IMG/VR virus record: IMGVR_UViG_3300024520_000361
Coordinates: 1-29,701 of that record
DNA from: a virus
Direction: 5' to 3' (one strand)
DNA: 29,701 bases
Shown here: piece by piece, positions 23,105 through 29,384 of the stretch
Numbering within the stretch: position 1 is the stretch's first letter
Layout of the letters: the number at the start of each line of letters is the position of its first letter
Program-made: the position numbers and the translations under genes
Notes under the pieces: generated by a model
The model's input: the letters and a program-made list of their open reading frames with translations, nothing else
Told to the model about the DNA's origin: nothing
Databases searched by the model: none

Positions 23105-23658
23105 TTTTTTTGTTGGAGTACTGATATATAATGTTCGAAATCTTCGTTGGATAAGTTCAATAAGGTTTCTGCACCTGTCATCAGCTCCTTTAATAGCATC
23201 CTCAACAATTCTTTTTTTTTACTCCAATAACGAATCTTAGCATGGTTGTAAGTCATATCGTAATCCAATATATTCTCTCCTAAATCAAAGTAAATAACTG
23301 ATGCATACTTATATAATGATGTTGGTTCAAATAACCATTCAGAACGGTATTTTAGTTCCTTCATTAATTGCCCTGCCTCAATCATCTTGTTTTTATTCAT
23401 GTATTCAATAGTCGCATCAGCAAACTCCTGTATGTCTTGAGCAGTTAACTTGTTTTCAACCTCTTGAAAGTATGTTTTAAGGTATCTAAACCTTGATTCT
23501 CTAATATCGTAATCATGTAAGCATCTATAATAGTGTTTTGATCCTACTGAAAACCCATATTTGATATGAACATCAAATCTTGGATGAAGTGTTATATCTT
23601 CAGGGTTATTGAATTTGAACTTAATCCAATAATAGATGTTGTAAAATAATCTTTTCAT
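23032..23658 (-). CDS. Tail assembly chaperone, G-like protein
   Basis: A 208-residue, helical, charged protein. The N-terminus (KRLFYNIYYWIKFKFNNPED) is basic and aromatic; the body has several helices (LKTYFQEVENKLTAQDIQEF) and ends QQKKDEQQNLILASG plus a polar tail. It is placed two genes from the tape measure start, as gpG of lambda is, and in most long-tailed phages this protein binds and protects the tape measure until tail polymerisation. Position 23104-23110 holds a slippery heptamer. It has an AAAAAAAAA run near 23213 that could also slip but meets a stop at once in the -1 frame. ATG at 23658 follows the previous gene by a one-base overlap. Confidence 0.75.
   Translation of the reverse strand: MKRLFYNIYYWIKFKFNNPEDITLHPRFDVHIKYGFSVGSKHYYRCLHDYDIRESRFRYLKTYFQEVENKLTAQDIQEFADATIEYMNKNKMIEAGQLMKELKYRSEWLFEPTSLYKYASVIYFDLGENILDYDMTYNHAKIRYWSKKKELLRMLLKELMTGAETLLNLSNEDFEHYISVLQQKKDEQQNLILASGVCESNKSTEQTI
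23104..23110 (-). promoter_or_regulatory. Slippery heptamer A AAA AAG for -1 frameshifting
   Basis: In the frame of the chaperone gene the codons are CAA CAA AAA AAG GAC, so the heptamer A AAA AAG is in exact X XXY YYZ phase. A -1 shift leads into an open frame that ends at 22928. A strong stimulating hairpin after it was not evident by eye. Confidence 0.75.
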
Positions 23659-23945
23659 TAGTGTTTGATTAGTTTTATCTCAATGCTCCCCCATTTAGGA
23701 GTATTTGAATTTAACATTACAGATAATAATGCATCAACTTTTGATTTATAAACAATAGGATTCTTTAGGGATTCTTTATGCTGTTTTTTAGCCTGAGAAA
23801 CTTCAGCCTTTTCTTCATTAGTCTTTCTAAACCTATTTTTATAATCAACGTTTATTAACTCCCCTCTAACCCCTAATTTTCTTAATTCAAAATCAGTTAT
23901 CTTTCTAATATTGTTGATGTTTGGTGTTCTTACTTCTGTAATCAT
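23658..23945 (-). CDS. Small tail-module protein, 95 aa
   Basis: A 95-residue basic protein starting MITEVRTPNINNIRKITDFE. The first third predicts a short beta/alpha unit; the middle is a Lys/Glu-rich helix (RKTNEEKAEVSQAKKQHKES). The end is hydrophobic-basic (WGSIEIKLIKH). It overlaps the chaperone start by one base, and its start overlaps the preceding 28-residue frame as ATGA. Possibly a tail terminator, tube-associated or connector protein by position, but not recognised. Confidence 0.6.
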   Translation of the reverse strand: MITEVRTPNINNIRKITDFELRKLGVRGELINVDYKNRFRKTNEEKAEVSQAKKQHKESLKNPIVYKSKVDALLSVMLNSNTPKWGSIEIKLIKH

Positions 23946-24027
23946 TTCTTTTCTTTTTTATTTGAATATTGATAAACCTTTACAACAAAGGCAATAAATG
24001 CTAACCCTATAAAGAGTTCTAATATCA
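23941..24027 (-). CDS. Very small membrane protein, 28 aa
   Basis: ATG at 24027, TGA at 23941. About 17 hydrophobic residues (ILELFIGLAFIAFVVKV) and a basic tail (NKKEKK), i.e. one membrane helix with the tail in the cytoplasm. ATGA overlaps exist with both neighbours, so translation is plausible. It is short enough to be a chance frame. Function unknown. Confidence 0.45.
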
Positions 24028-24378
24028 TTCTCTATCTATTAAATAATTAACCCCTGATAATGCCATAATATAAGCAGGATAAAAGATTAATGCATTCCAA
24101 TTTAAAGCGTTTGTCATGTACATATAAGTCCAATAAGGATATATTGAATGAAATGATGCCATGCAGGGTAAACAACCACATAAAGGCTTATAAAACCACT
24201 TATCTGATGCCCATTTCTCTATAAACCATAACACTCCCTTAACTTCTGATGTTTCTGAGTATAATTCTGATGAACTCCCAACTCTTAATTCTTCTTTTCC
24301 AGGAATATACATACATGCATTCCAAAAACCAAAACAAACGGCTGAATTAATTAATATAAGGATTAAGATGTCAATCAT
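24025..24378 (-). CDS. Membrane protein with CxCxxC motif
   Basis: A 117-residue protein with an N-terminal hydrophobic helix (residues about 3-24) and a second in the C-terminal third (NALIFYPAYIMALSGVNYLI). Between them is a hydrophilic loop and a conserved-looking PLCGCLPCMASF at about 66-77. The Cys pattern C-x-C-x-x-C could bind metal or form disulfides. The organisation resembles small membrane proteins of unknown function in Bacteroidota phages (recollection). It is coupled by ATGA to both neighbours. A role in the phage-membrane contact or lysis cannot be decided. Confidence 0.6.
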   Translation of the reverse strand: MIDILILILINSAVCFGFWNACMYIPGKEELRVGSSSELYSETSEVKGVLWFIEKWASDKWFYKPLCGCLPCMASFHSIYPYWTYMYMTNALNWNALIFYPAYIMALSGVNYLIDRE

Positions 24379-24734
24379 ACTATAACAATTCTTGCATTAG
24401 TCGTTGCTACATTACCAAAGTTAACTATAAACCCCTCATGAAGTACTCCATTGTTAGTAATACTGATTCCATCTGAATAATAACCATTAGCATCTGTTAA
24501 GCTGATGAAATAAGTAACAAAAGGATTATAATAATCAATGTATGGATCAGTTAAATCAAGGAATATATCATTACCCTCAATTATTGGTGTTGTCATTTCT
24601 GAAACTTCATCCCCATTAGTATAATACGTTACTAATAACTGTTCTGTTCCTGTTGTTGTTGCAGTACCCAACCAAAGTTTTCCCCCACATTTACCAACTT
24701 TCTTTGTATTCGTAAAATTATCACAATTACTCAT
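24375..24734 (-). CDS. Beta-rich probable structural protein, 119 aa
   Basis: A 119-residue protein with little charge and many T, Y, G and N residues, in alternating strands (KLWLGTATTTGTEQLLVTYY; FVTYFISLTDANGYYSDGIS). It starts with a Cys-containing segment, CDNFTNTKKVGKCGG, and has no membrane helix. It is the first gene after terminase, with its own promoter motif 15 bases upstream of the ATG. A tail tube, connector or decoration protein is possible; position and composition are the only evidence. Confidence 0.6.
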   Translation of the reverse strand: MSNCDNFTNTKKVGKCGGKLWLGTATTTGTEQLLVTYYTNGDEVSEMTTPIIEGNDIFLDLTDPYIDYYNPFVTYFISLTDANGYYSDGISITNNGVLHEGFIVNFGNVATTNARIVIV

Positions 24735-24746
24735 ATCTTAATTTTT

Positions 24747-24762
24747 AACAAATATACTAATT
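24747..24762 (-). promoter_or_regulatory. Bacteroidota-type promoter motif after terminase
   Basis: The minus strand reads AATTAGTATATTTGTT, with TATATTTG at 24749-24756. The 5' end of the motif overlaps the stop codon of the terminase gene. Transcription would start about ten bases before the ATG at 24734. No clear -33 element. Confidence 0.6.
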
Positions 24763-26095
24763 AAATCTTAAAGTTTTTAACCCATTTTCTTTTGAACGTG
24801 TTTAGGGTATATCTAAAACAATCCAGGAAATCCCCCTTTTGGTTAGCTATTGCCCTATCTTTCTTGATAATCCTTTGCTCTTGGTCGCATTCAACGAATT
24901 TTAAGTCGAATATTGTATCCTTACATCTTGGATGGAATATAAGTTCAGGATGATAGGTTAAAAGGATGTTACATGTTGCCCTATTCTCTTTATGAGGGGG
25001 ATTTGTTACTATTTTAAACTGCCTTGATGTTAGTTTTAACAATTTAGCCATAATACGATAACTATTCATGTTATCTGAAATCATGTGAGTTCTATTCTTC
25101 CCACTTCTATCCCCTGTAACTAAACAATTAGCAACCCATTTGCCGTATTTTCCCATTATCTTTCCACATAATTCCGGTAAATTATTGGCTGATATTTCAT
25201 CAAAGAAATGGATATACTTTTCTCCAACATGAGATAATAAGCATGTAGTGTTATCAACGTTAAAATCAAATGATAGAATGATTTGTCTTCCAGGAACATG
25301 AACAGCTCTAATTGATATGTGTTTTTCTTCATCAAATGCTGTAATATATGGGGATTCAACTTCCCTTACTCCCCAATTTCCTTGAGTAAATACTGAATAA
25401 TAGTAAGGATTAGTATCTTTTAACCCCTCTAAGATGATTTTACGTTCAGGAGTACAGTAATCATTATCTTTATAGGTTGAATGATGAACTGTATAAGGCA
25501 TTTTAGCCGTTTCCCCATCAATCTCCAACTCAATAGCATCATTAAAGGTCTTATCCTCCTTATGTTTAAAAAAGTGCTTATAAATCCAAAATTCTTCTAA
25601 TTCCCCATTGTGTTCAGGGTTAAAACTAAATACCTCCTGTAAATATGCTGCCTGAGATGAACGAATTGTTGATGTTATTGTAATGAAGTCCTCGTATGAT
25701 AGATGATTCCCTTCTTCGTACCATACATGGGATGGGTCTTTTATTGATTTTAGTTTTTCGGGTTTGTCGCAACCTCTTGCAATAAACTTGTTTCCATTTG
25801 TAATACATTCTATCTCTAAAGGGGATTTATTGAACTTAAATATATGCTCTAAGTTCCATTCATAAATTAAATCTTTTATTGTTTGCCATTGAGAATCTTT
25901 TATACTCTCATAAGTCTTTTTAACTAATATACATCTGAAGTAGGGTTGCCTTAAACAGTCAATTATCATCTTTTGAGCTGCAAAATGAGATTTACCGGAA
26001 TCCCTACCTCCCCAAAGTAATATGTATCTATCTGTATTAGTTAATAATGGATAAAACCTTTCTGAAAATAGGCTTTTCTTAAACTCAATGTTCAT
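24761..26095 (-). CDS. terL: Terminase large subunit
   Basis: A 444-residue packaging ATPase-nuclease. Walker A is GGRDSGKS at 29-36 and a Walker B-like HVWYEEGNHL at 123-132, with FSFNPEH (157-162) as the coupling motif. The RNase H-like nuclease half has LSFDFNVDN (D277), VTGDRSGKN (D329) and GDFLDCFRY (D425) as the three acidic sites. Length and motif order match PBSX-like/long terminases. The start overlaps the small subunit stop by four bases (ATGA). It cuts concatemeric phage DNA and drives it through the portal. Portal lies about 20 kb away in transcription order, an unusual separation. Confidence 0.95.
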   Translation of the reverse strand: MNIEFKKSLFSERFYPLLTNTDRYILLWGGRDSGKSHFAAQKMIIDCLRQPYFRCILVKKTYESIKDSQWQTIKDLIYEWNLEHIFKFNKSPLEIECITNGNKFIARGCDKPEKLKSIKDPSHVWYEEGNHLSYEDFITITSTIRSSQAAYLQEVFSFNPEHNGELEEFWIYKHFFKHKEDKTFNDAIELEIDGETAKMPYTVHHSTYKDNDYCTPERKIILEGLKDTNPYYYSVFTQGNWGVREVESPYITAFDEEKHISIRAVHVPGRQIILSFDFNVDNTTCLLSHVGEKYIHFFDEISANNLPELCGKIMGKYGKWVANCLVTGDRSGKNRTHMISDNMNSYRIMAKLLKLTSRQFKIVTNPPHKENRATCNILLTYHPELIFHPRCKDTIFDLKFVECDQEQRIIKKDRAIANQKGDFLDCFRYTLNTFKRKWVKNFKI

Positions 26096-26349
26096 GATCC
26101 AATGATGATGTTCAGTTTATCAGAATTAAGGTCAATCTCCTTATACTCCTTAGCCTTCCCAAACTTATATTCAAAATAGAGTTTAACTGCCCAATTTTGT
26201 CCTTCTTTTAAACCGTTTTCTAATGCTTTAAATGCTGATACCTCTAATGGAGTTAACTTTTCTATTAACTGTTGTTCCTGGACTTTAGGCTTTCTCCCTG
26301 CCTTGCCTTTTGTAGAATGTCCTCCATTATTTTTTCTTCTATCTGCCAT
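26092..26349 (-). CDS. terS: Terminase small subunit-like protein
   Basis: An 85-residue protein. The basic N-terminus (ADRRKNNGGHSTKGKAGRKP) is followed by a helical region (QLIEKLTPLEVSAFKALENG) and ends with LNIIIGS. The G-x-STKGKAGRKPK start and TPLE segment resemble small terminase subunits of Bacteroidota phages and prophages (recollection). It is shorter than most, with no clear full helix-turn-helix domain, so DNA recognition may be by the basic arm. The four-base overlap with the large subunit supports the call. Confidence 0.8.
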   Translation of the reverse strand: MADRRKNNGGHSTKGKAGRKPKVQEQQLIEKLTPLEVSAFKALENGLKEGQNWAVKLYFEYKFGKAKEYKEIDLNSDKLNIIIGS

Positions 26350-26390
26350 ATTTAAGAAATTAATATACTTTAATTAATTAATTCTTCAAA

Positions 26391-26405
26391 TACAAATATA
26401 CGATT
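26391..26405 (-). promoter_or_regulatory. Bacteroidota-type promoter motif for terminase genes
   Basis: The minus strand reads AATCGTATATTTGTA, with TATATTTG at 26393-26400. It differs from the four most alike sites only upstream of the core. It lies directly after the stop of the 55-residue membrane protein gene and 44 bases before the terminase small subunit ATG. No -33 TTTG is seen. Confidence 0.6.
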
Positions 26406-26407
26406 TT

Positions 26408-26575
26408 TTAATTATACACATATTCATCATATAATTTCTCATCAACTTCCTGGATTTTATTAACTAAACTATAACCAAAAACCCATAATAAAATTGGTAT
26501 TGCAATAGTGATCCATAACATCATTAAAATTGAATACATTAGTATTAGATAAATTAATCTTATTGCTTTTATCAT
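26408..26575 (-). CDS. Small membrane protein, 55 aa
   Basis: A 55-codon frame from ATG at 26575 to TAA at 26408. Residues about 5-33 are hydrophobic (IRLIYLILMYSILMMLWITI and following), one or two membrane helices; the C-terminus is acidic (EVDEKLYDEYVYN). Codon use and placement are like neighbouring genes. It is not next to lysis genes. Function unknown. Confidence 0.6.
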   Translation of the reverse strand: MIKAIRLIYLILMYSILMMLWITIAIPILLWVFGYSLVNKIQEVDEKLYDEYVYN

Positions 26576-26593
26576 ATCTCTTTTATTATGTTT

Positions 26594-26791
26594 TTATTTG
26601 GTTAAAACTTCAAATATTTCAGAAGGTTTCACTAATCTAATCTTGCCATTTTCATTTACTAAATATTTGGTTATAGCTACCCATGAATTATTAAATCCAG
26701 AATGACTGTATTGAGTTAGAACCTTATCTAAAACTACACCTTCTCTTAAATCATTCTTTAACATTTCGTATCTTATTGTTTTTCCTATCAT
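26594..26791 (-). CDS. Small hypothetical protein, 65 aa
   Basis: A 65-residue protein with a beta-rich pattern (GKTIRYEMLKNDLREGVVLD, SWVAITKYLVNENGKIRLV) that would fit a small SH3-like or KOW-like barrel. It lies 3 bases after the 114-residue gene. No motif recognised. Confidence 0.6.
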   Translation of the reverse strand: MIGKTIRYEMLKNDLREGVVLDKVLTQYSHSGFNNSWVAITKYLVNENGKIRLVKPSEIFEVLTK

Positions 26792-26794
26792 ATC

Positions 26795-27139
26795 TTAATT
26801 AGTTTTATTTACTATATCATTTACCTTTAAAAAGGCTTCTTTGTATGCTTCGTTTCTTGATTTTTCATGTTTACCTCTTGAAAATATAAATTCTTTATTA
26901 ACGTGCTTTATGGTATATTTATATCTAAATAATAGTCTATCATATCTTAAGATTATAATTATACCCAAACTATCATAATAAGCTAATAATACTCCTATTT
27001 GCATTTCAAACCTTTGCTCATAAAAATCCTCTAACTCCATTTCAAGAGTAGTTATATAATCATCTGGTATTTTTAAGTAATCGATTTGATACCACTTTTC
27101 AAACTTAGTTTTATTATCTCCTGTTAGTAAATCTTTCAT
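26795..27139 (-). CDS. Hypothetical protein, 114 aa
   Basis: A 114-residue protein, helical then beta-like (LLAYYDSLGIIIILRYDRL), ending in a charged helix (SRNEAYKEAFLKVNDIVNK). The pattern in its last 45 residues resembles small unknown phage proteins that process nucleic acid or bind partner proteins. It is preceded by a tiny membrane-protein frame. Unknown function. Confidence 0.55.
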   Translation of the reverse strand: MKDLLTGDNKTKFEKWYQIDYLKIPDDYITTLEMELEDFYEQRFEMQIGVLLAYYDSLGIIIILRYDRLLFRYKYTIKHVNKEFIFSRGKHEKSRNEAYKEAFLKVNDIVNKTN

Positions 27140-27142
27140 AGT

Positions 27143-27232
27143 TTATTTGTTTTTAGTATTTTCTTTGTATGTAAAATATATATCAAAACATACCATTATA
27201 GTTATACATATCATTGCTATTATCCATTCCAT
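27143..27232 (-). CDS. Very small membrane protein, 29 aa
   Basis: ATG at 27232, TAA at 27143. A 20-residue hydrophobic start (EWIIAMICITIMVCFDIYF) and a short basic end. It fills the gap between two genes neatly and stops 3 bases before the next ATG. Length makes this a low-certainty gene. Confidence 0.4.
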   Translation of the reverse strand: MEWIIAMICITIMVCFDIYFTYKENTKNK

Positions 27233-27248
27233 AGTGTTTTGTCTTTAG

Positions 27249-27479
27249 TTATTTGTTAAATGTTTCATTGTAGTATTGTTCGGTCTGTTCTTTAAGCTCT
27301 GTTACAAATTTCTGTTGCTCATATTTGCTCTCGAAAGACCTCTTAAACATTCCATTTTTTATTGAAGCCTCTATAATAACTTGCTTCTCTCTGCCCAAGA
27401 AAGCTTCTAAATCATTAGTTGTAAATTCTCTGGTTAAGTCTTTCGTAAATGCTATTAATTCTTCTATTGGTGTTTTCAT
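27249..27479 (-). CDS. Small hypothetical protein, 76 aa
   Basis: A 76-residue charged helical protein (PIEELIAFTKDLTREFTTND; KYEQQKFVTELKEQTEQYYN). No cysteine or membrane segment. It follows the 163-residue gene by 2 bases, so they are likely co-transcribed. Function unknown. Confidence 0.55.
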   Translation of the reverse strand: MKTPIEELIAFTKDLTREFTTNDLEAFLGREKQVIIEASIKNGMFKRSFESKYEQQKFVTELKEQTEQYYNETFNK

Positions 27480-27481
27480 AT

Positions 27482-27973
27482 CTATTTGTTTATTAGTTTT
27501 AATGCTGATTGAGTGAGGGTTAAATCGTTTATTATTAATAAGTCCTCAATAGTATCTAATGAATGTTTAATATCATCTTTTCTCCATTCAAAAGTAGATG
27601 TATAGCCATTGTACTTAATCATATTCAAGTGAGTTAAAAAGAAATAATCCAAATCATCTTCTGTTCTGCATCTACCCTTAAATAATACACGTTCTTTTGC
27701 CTCTTGGTATTCCCAACATTCCATTTCTTCTTTATTACCGTCAAAACTATCAGGATATTCTAAATAATCTCTATACCTCTTTGGCTCAGTTAATACATTT
27801 CCCTCTTTATCTGTTGGAATAAACATACCTAATTCTAAAGATTGCTTAACAAACTTTGTATGATTTAATGATAATCTAAACTTTTCTGCTTCTTTTCCTG
27901 CCTCAGAATAAGATGCATCCATTTTTTTAGTTTCTAATTCTAAATTATAATCATCAGTTGATATTAGTTTCAT
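27482..27973 (-). CDS. Hypothetical protein, 163 aa
   Basis: A 163-residue acidic, mostly helical protein starting at ATG 27973 (MKLISTDDYNLELETKK). An upstream in-frame TTG at 28021 would add 16 residues but overlap the previous gene by 37 bases; the ATG is preferred. Middle section GMFIPTDKEGNVLTEPKRYR and C-terminal FEWRKDDIKHSLDTIEDLLI are visible. No family recognised. Confidence 0.55.
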   Translation of the reverse strand: MKLISTDDYNLELETKKMDASYSEAGKEAEKFRLSLNHTKFVKQSLELGMFIPTDKEGNVLTEPKRYRDYLEYPDSFDGNKEEMECWEYQEAKERVLFKGRCRTEDDLDYFFLTHLNMIKYNGYTSTFEWRKDDIKHSLDTIEDLLIINDLTLTQSALKLINK

Positions 27974-27984
27974 CTTTAATTGTT

Positions 27985-28230
27985 TTATAGTTTCTCTATT
28001 TCTTTTAATACTCCTTGCCAAAATTCAGTTGCTTCATATCTGTATTCACTGCCATATATTATTAAATCATCACTTAAAGCCTCTATTATACCTTTTACAT
28101 GAATTATAGCAATATGTTTTGTTGAGGCTTTAGCTAACCTTAAGTCAATTTCATTATTAATATTTATATCGTGAGCGTATGGTCTAAACAATGCCATTAT
28201 CTCTATTGCTTTTGCTTTCTCTTTTTCCAT
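27985..28230 (-). CDS. Small hypothetical protein, 81 aa
   Basis: An 81-residue helical protein (KEKAKAIEIMALFRPYAHDI, RLAKASTKHIAIIHVKGIIE) with an acidic centre and a WQGVLKEIEKL end. No motif. It is in the small-gene block after the PAPS-reductase-like gene. Confidence 0.55.
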   Translation of the reverse strand: MEKEKAKAIEIMALFRPYAHDININNEIDLRLAKASTKHIAIIHVKGIIEALSDDLIIYGSEYRYEATEFWQGVLKEIEKL

Positions 28231-28258
28231 TTGTCTAATTGTTTATATTACTTAAATG

Positions 28259-28531
28259 TTACTTTTTATTTCTTGCCATTCTGTTAACTTCATTCTCTTT
28301 CAATTCAACTTGTTTTTCAAAATAACCCTTAATTAAATCCTTAATATTATTTAAGTGAGTAACCCCTATTGTAATACAGCTTTTATCATTTGAATATTGA
28401 ATGTTAATATATGATAAAGTTTCGGAGGCTGTTTTAAATACTGATTGTTCTTCTTTTAAATAAACCAATTCATTAGCTAACTTTATTAAGTCTTGTGCTT
28501 CTCTTATTTTTTTACAAACATCTTTATCCAT
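28259..28531 (-). CDS. Small hypothetical protein, 90 aa
   Basis: A 90-residue protein: helix (VCKKIREAQDLIKLANELVY), beta-like middle (SYINIQYSNDKSCITIGVTH), and a charged end (YFEKQVELKENEVNRMARNK). No membrane segment. Function unknown. Confidence 0.55.
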   Translation of the reverse strand: MDKDVCKKIREAQDLIKLANELVYLKEEQSVFKTASETLSYINIQYSNDKSCITIGVTHLNNIKDLIKGYFEKQVELKENEVNRMARNKK

Positions 28532-28574
28532 AATAATTATATTAGTTGTTAGTTACTTTGTTTTTAATCTTTGG

Positions 28575-28883
28575 TTAATAATTGTTTATTATACTTCTTA
28601 ATGATTCGCATTTCCCACACTCACAAGGTTGTTTACATAACTCATTTTTAACCTTTTCTTTTAGTTGTTTATGTTTTTGATATAAGTCAGCATACCCAAC
28701 TCCTTTTTCTTGATTCAATGCGTTTAACCTCTCATTCTCTTTTGATAGTTCCTTAACTTGGTTTGAAAGTTCAGTTATTATTCTAATCGAGTTAATTAAA
28801 ATAACATCACAATCCATTGAATTAGACTTATTAATTAAGTCTTGTAATTGTTCTATGTTCGGTTTTATCTCATCTACATTCAT
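28575..28883 (-). CDS. Coiled-coil protein with C-terminal Cys cluster
   Basis: A 102-residue protein. A leucine-rich coiled coil (SNQVKELSKENERLNALNQE) is followed by a compact CKQPCECGKCES at about 83-94, four cysteines suited to a single zinc or iron site. Such small coiled-coil/zinc proteins are common in phage accessory blocks. No function recognised. Confidence 0.6.
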   Translation of the reverse strand: MNVDEIKPNIEQLQDLINKSNSMDCDVILINSIRIITELSNQVKELSKENERLNALNQEKGVGYADLYQKHKQLKEKVKNELCKQPCECGKCESLRSIINNY

Positions 28884-28895
28884 AATCTATTTAGT

Positions 28896-28997
28896 TTAAT
28901 AAGTTAATTTTAATATATAATATCCCACAATACTTGCAAGTGTTATTCCTAATATTATAGATAATATAAATGATTTTATAATTTTATTCCAGGTCAT
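28896..28997 (-). CDS. Very small membrane protein, 33 aa
   Basis: ATG at 28997, TAA at 28896. About 20 hydrophobic residues (FILSIILGITLASIVGYYIL) and a KLTY end. The start overlaps the upstream stop as ATGA, supporting translation. Function unknown. Confidence 0.45.
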   Translation of the reverse strand: MTWNKIIKSFILSIILGITLASIVGYYILKLTY

Positions 28998-29182
28998 TCT
29001 ACTATTTTTACATCCATATCCTTGAAATTCTTTTCAATGTCTGCTAACATCTTTTTACGAGTTCTAAATCCCTCCTTTTTTATTGCAAATCCTGCTTTAC
29101 TTTGATAAGAATATGAGAAAAATGTTTGAGTTATTTCTACTGTCTTAACTTCTTCTGTTGTATGAATTTTTGTTACTGCCAT
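28994..29182 (-). CDS. Small hypothetical protein, 62 aa
   Basis: A 62-residue basic protein starting MAVTKIHTTEEVKTVEITQT, with a central aromatic SYSYQSKAGFAIKKEGF. It overlaps its upstream neighbour by 10 bases and is coupled to the next by ATGA. Function unknown. Confidence 0.5.
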   Translation of the reverse strand: MAVTKIHTTEEVKTVEITQTFFSYSYQSKAGFAIKKEGFRTRKKMLADIEKNFKDMDVKIVE

Positions 29183-29367
29183 AATCCTGCTCCTAATTGG
29201 TTATAATTTTTGATTTCTTTTTCTGTATATCTAATGATTTTAACTTCAGATTTTGAAGATAATAACATTGAATGAATTTTCTCTAATGATTTTTTTAATC
29301 TGAGGTTTTCCTCCTTTTGACATTTGGCTAATTCTACCAAACCATCCATTGATAAGTTTTCAATCAT
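29173..29367 (-). CDS. Small coiled-coil protein, 64 aa
   Basis: A 64-residue protein; the first 40 residues form a charged heptad-like helix (VELAKCQKEENLRLKKSLEK), followed by a beta-like SEVKIIRYTEKE. No membrane segment. It may be a dimerising accessory protein. Unknown. Confidence 0.5.
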   Translation of the reverse strand: MIENLSMDGLVELAKCQKEENLRLKKSLEKIHSMLLSSKSEVKIIRYTEKEIKNYNQLGAGLWQ

Positions 29368-29384
29368 AATCTATTTTATCTTTT

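Noticed and set aside
23206-23222. Nine-A run in the chaperone gene as second frameshift site
   Set aside because: The -1 frame after it stops within a few codons, and the heptamer at 23104-23110 is better placed.
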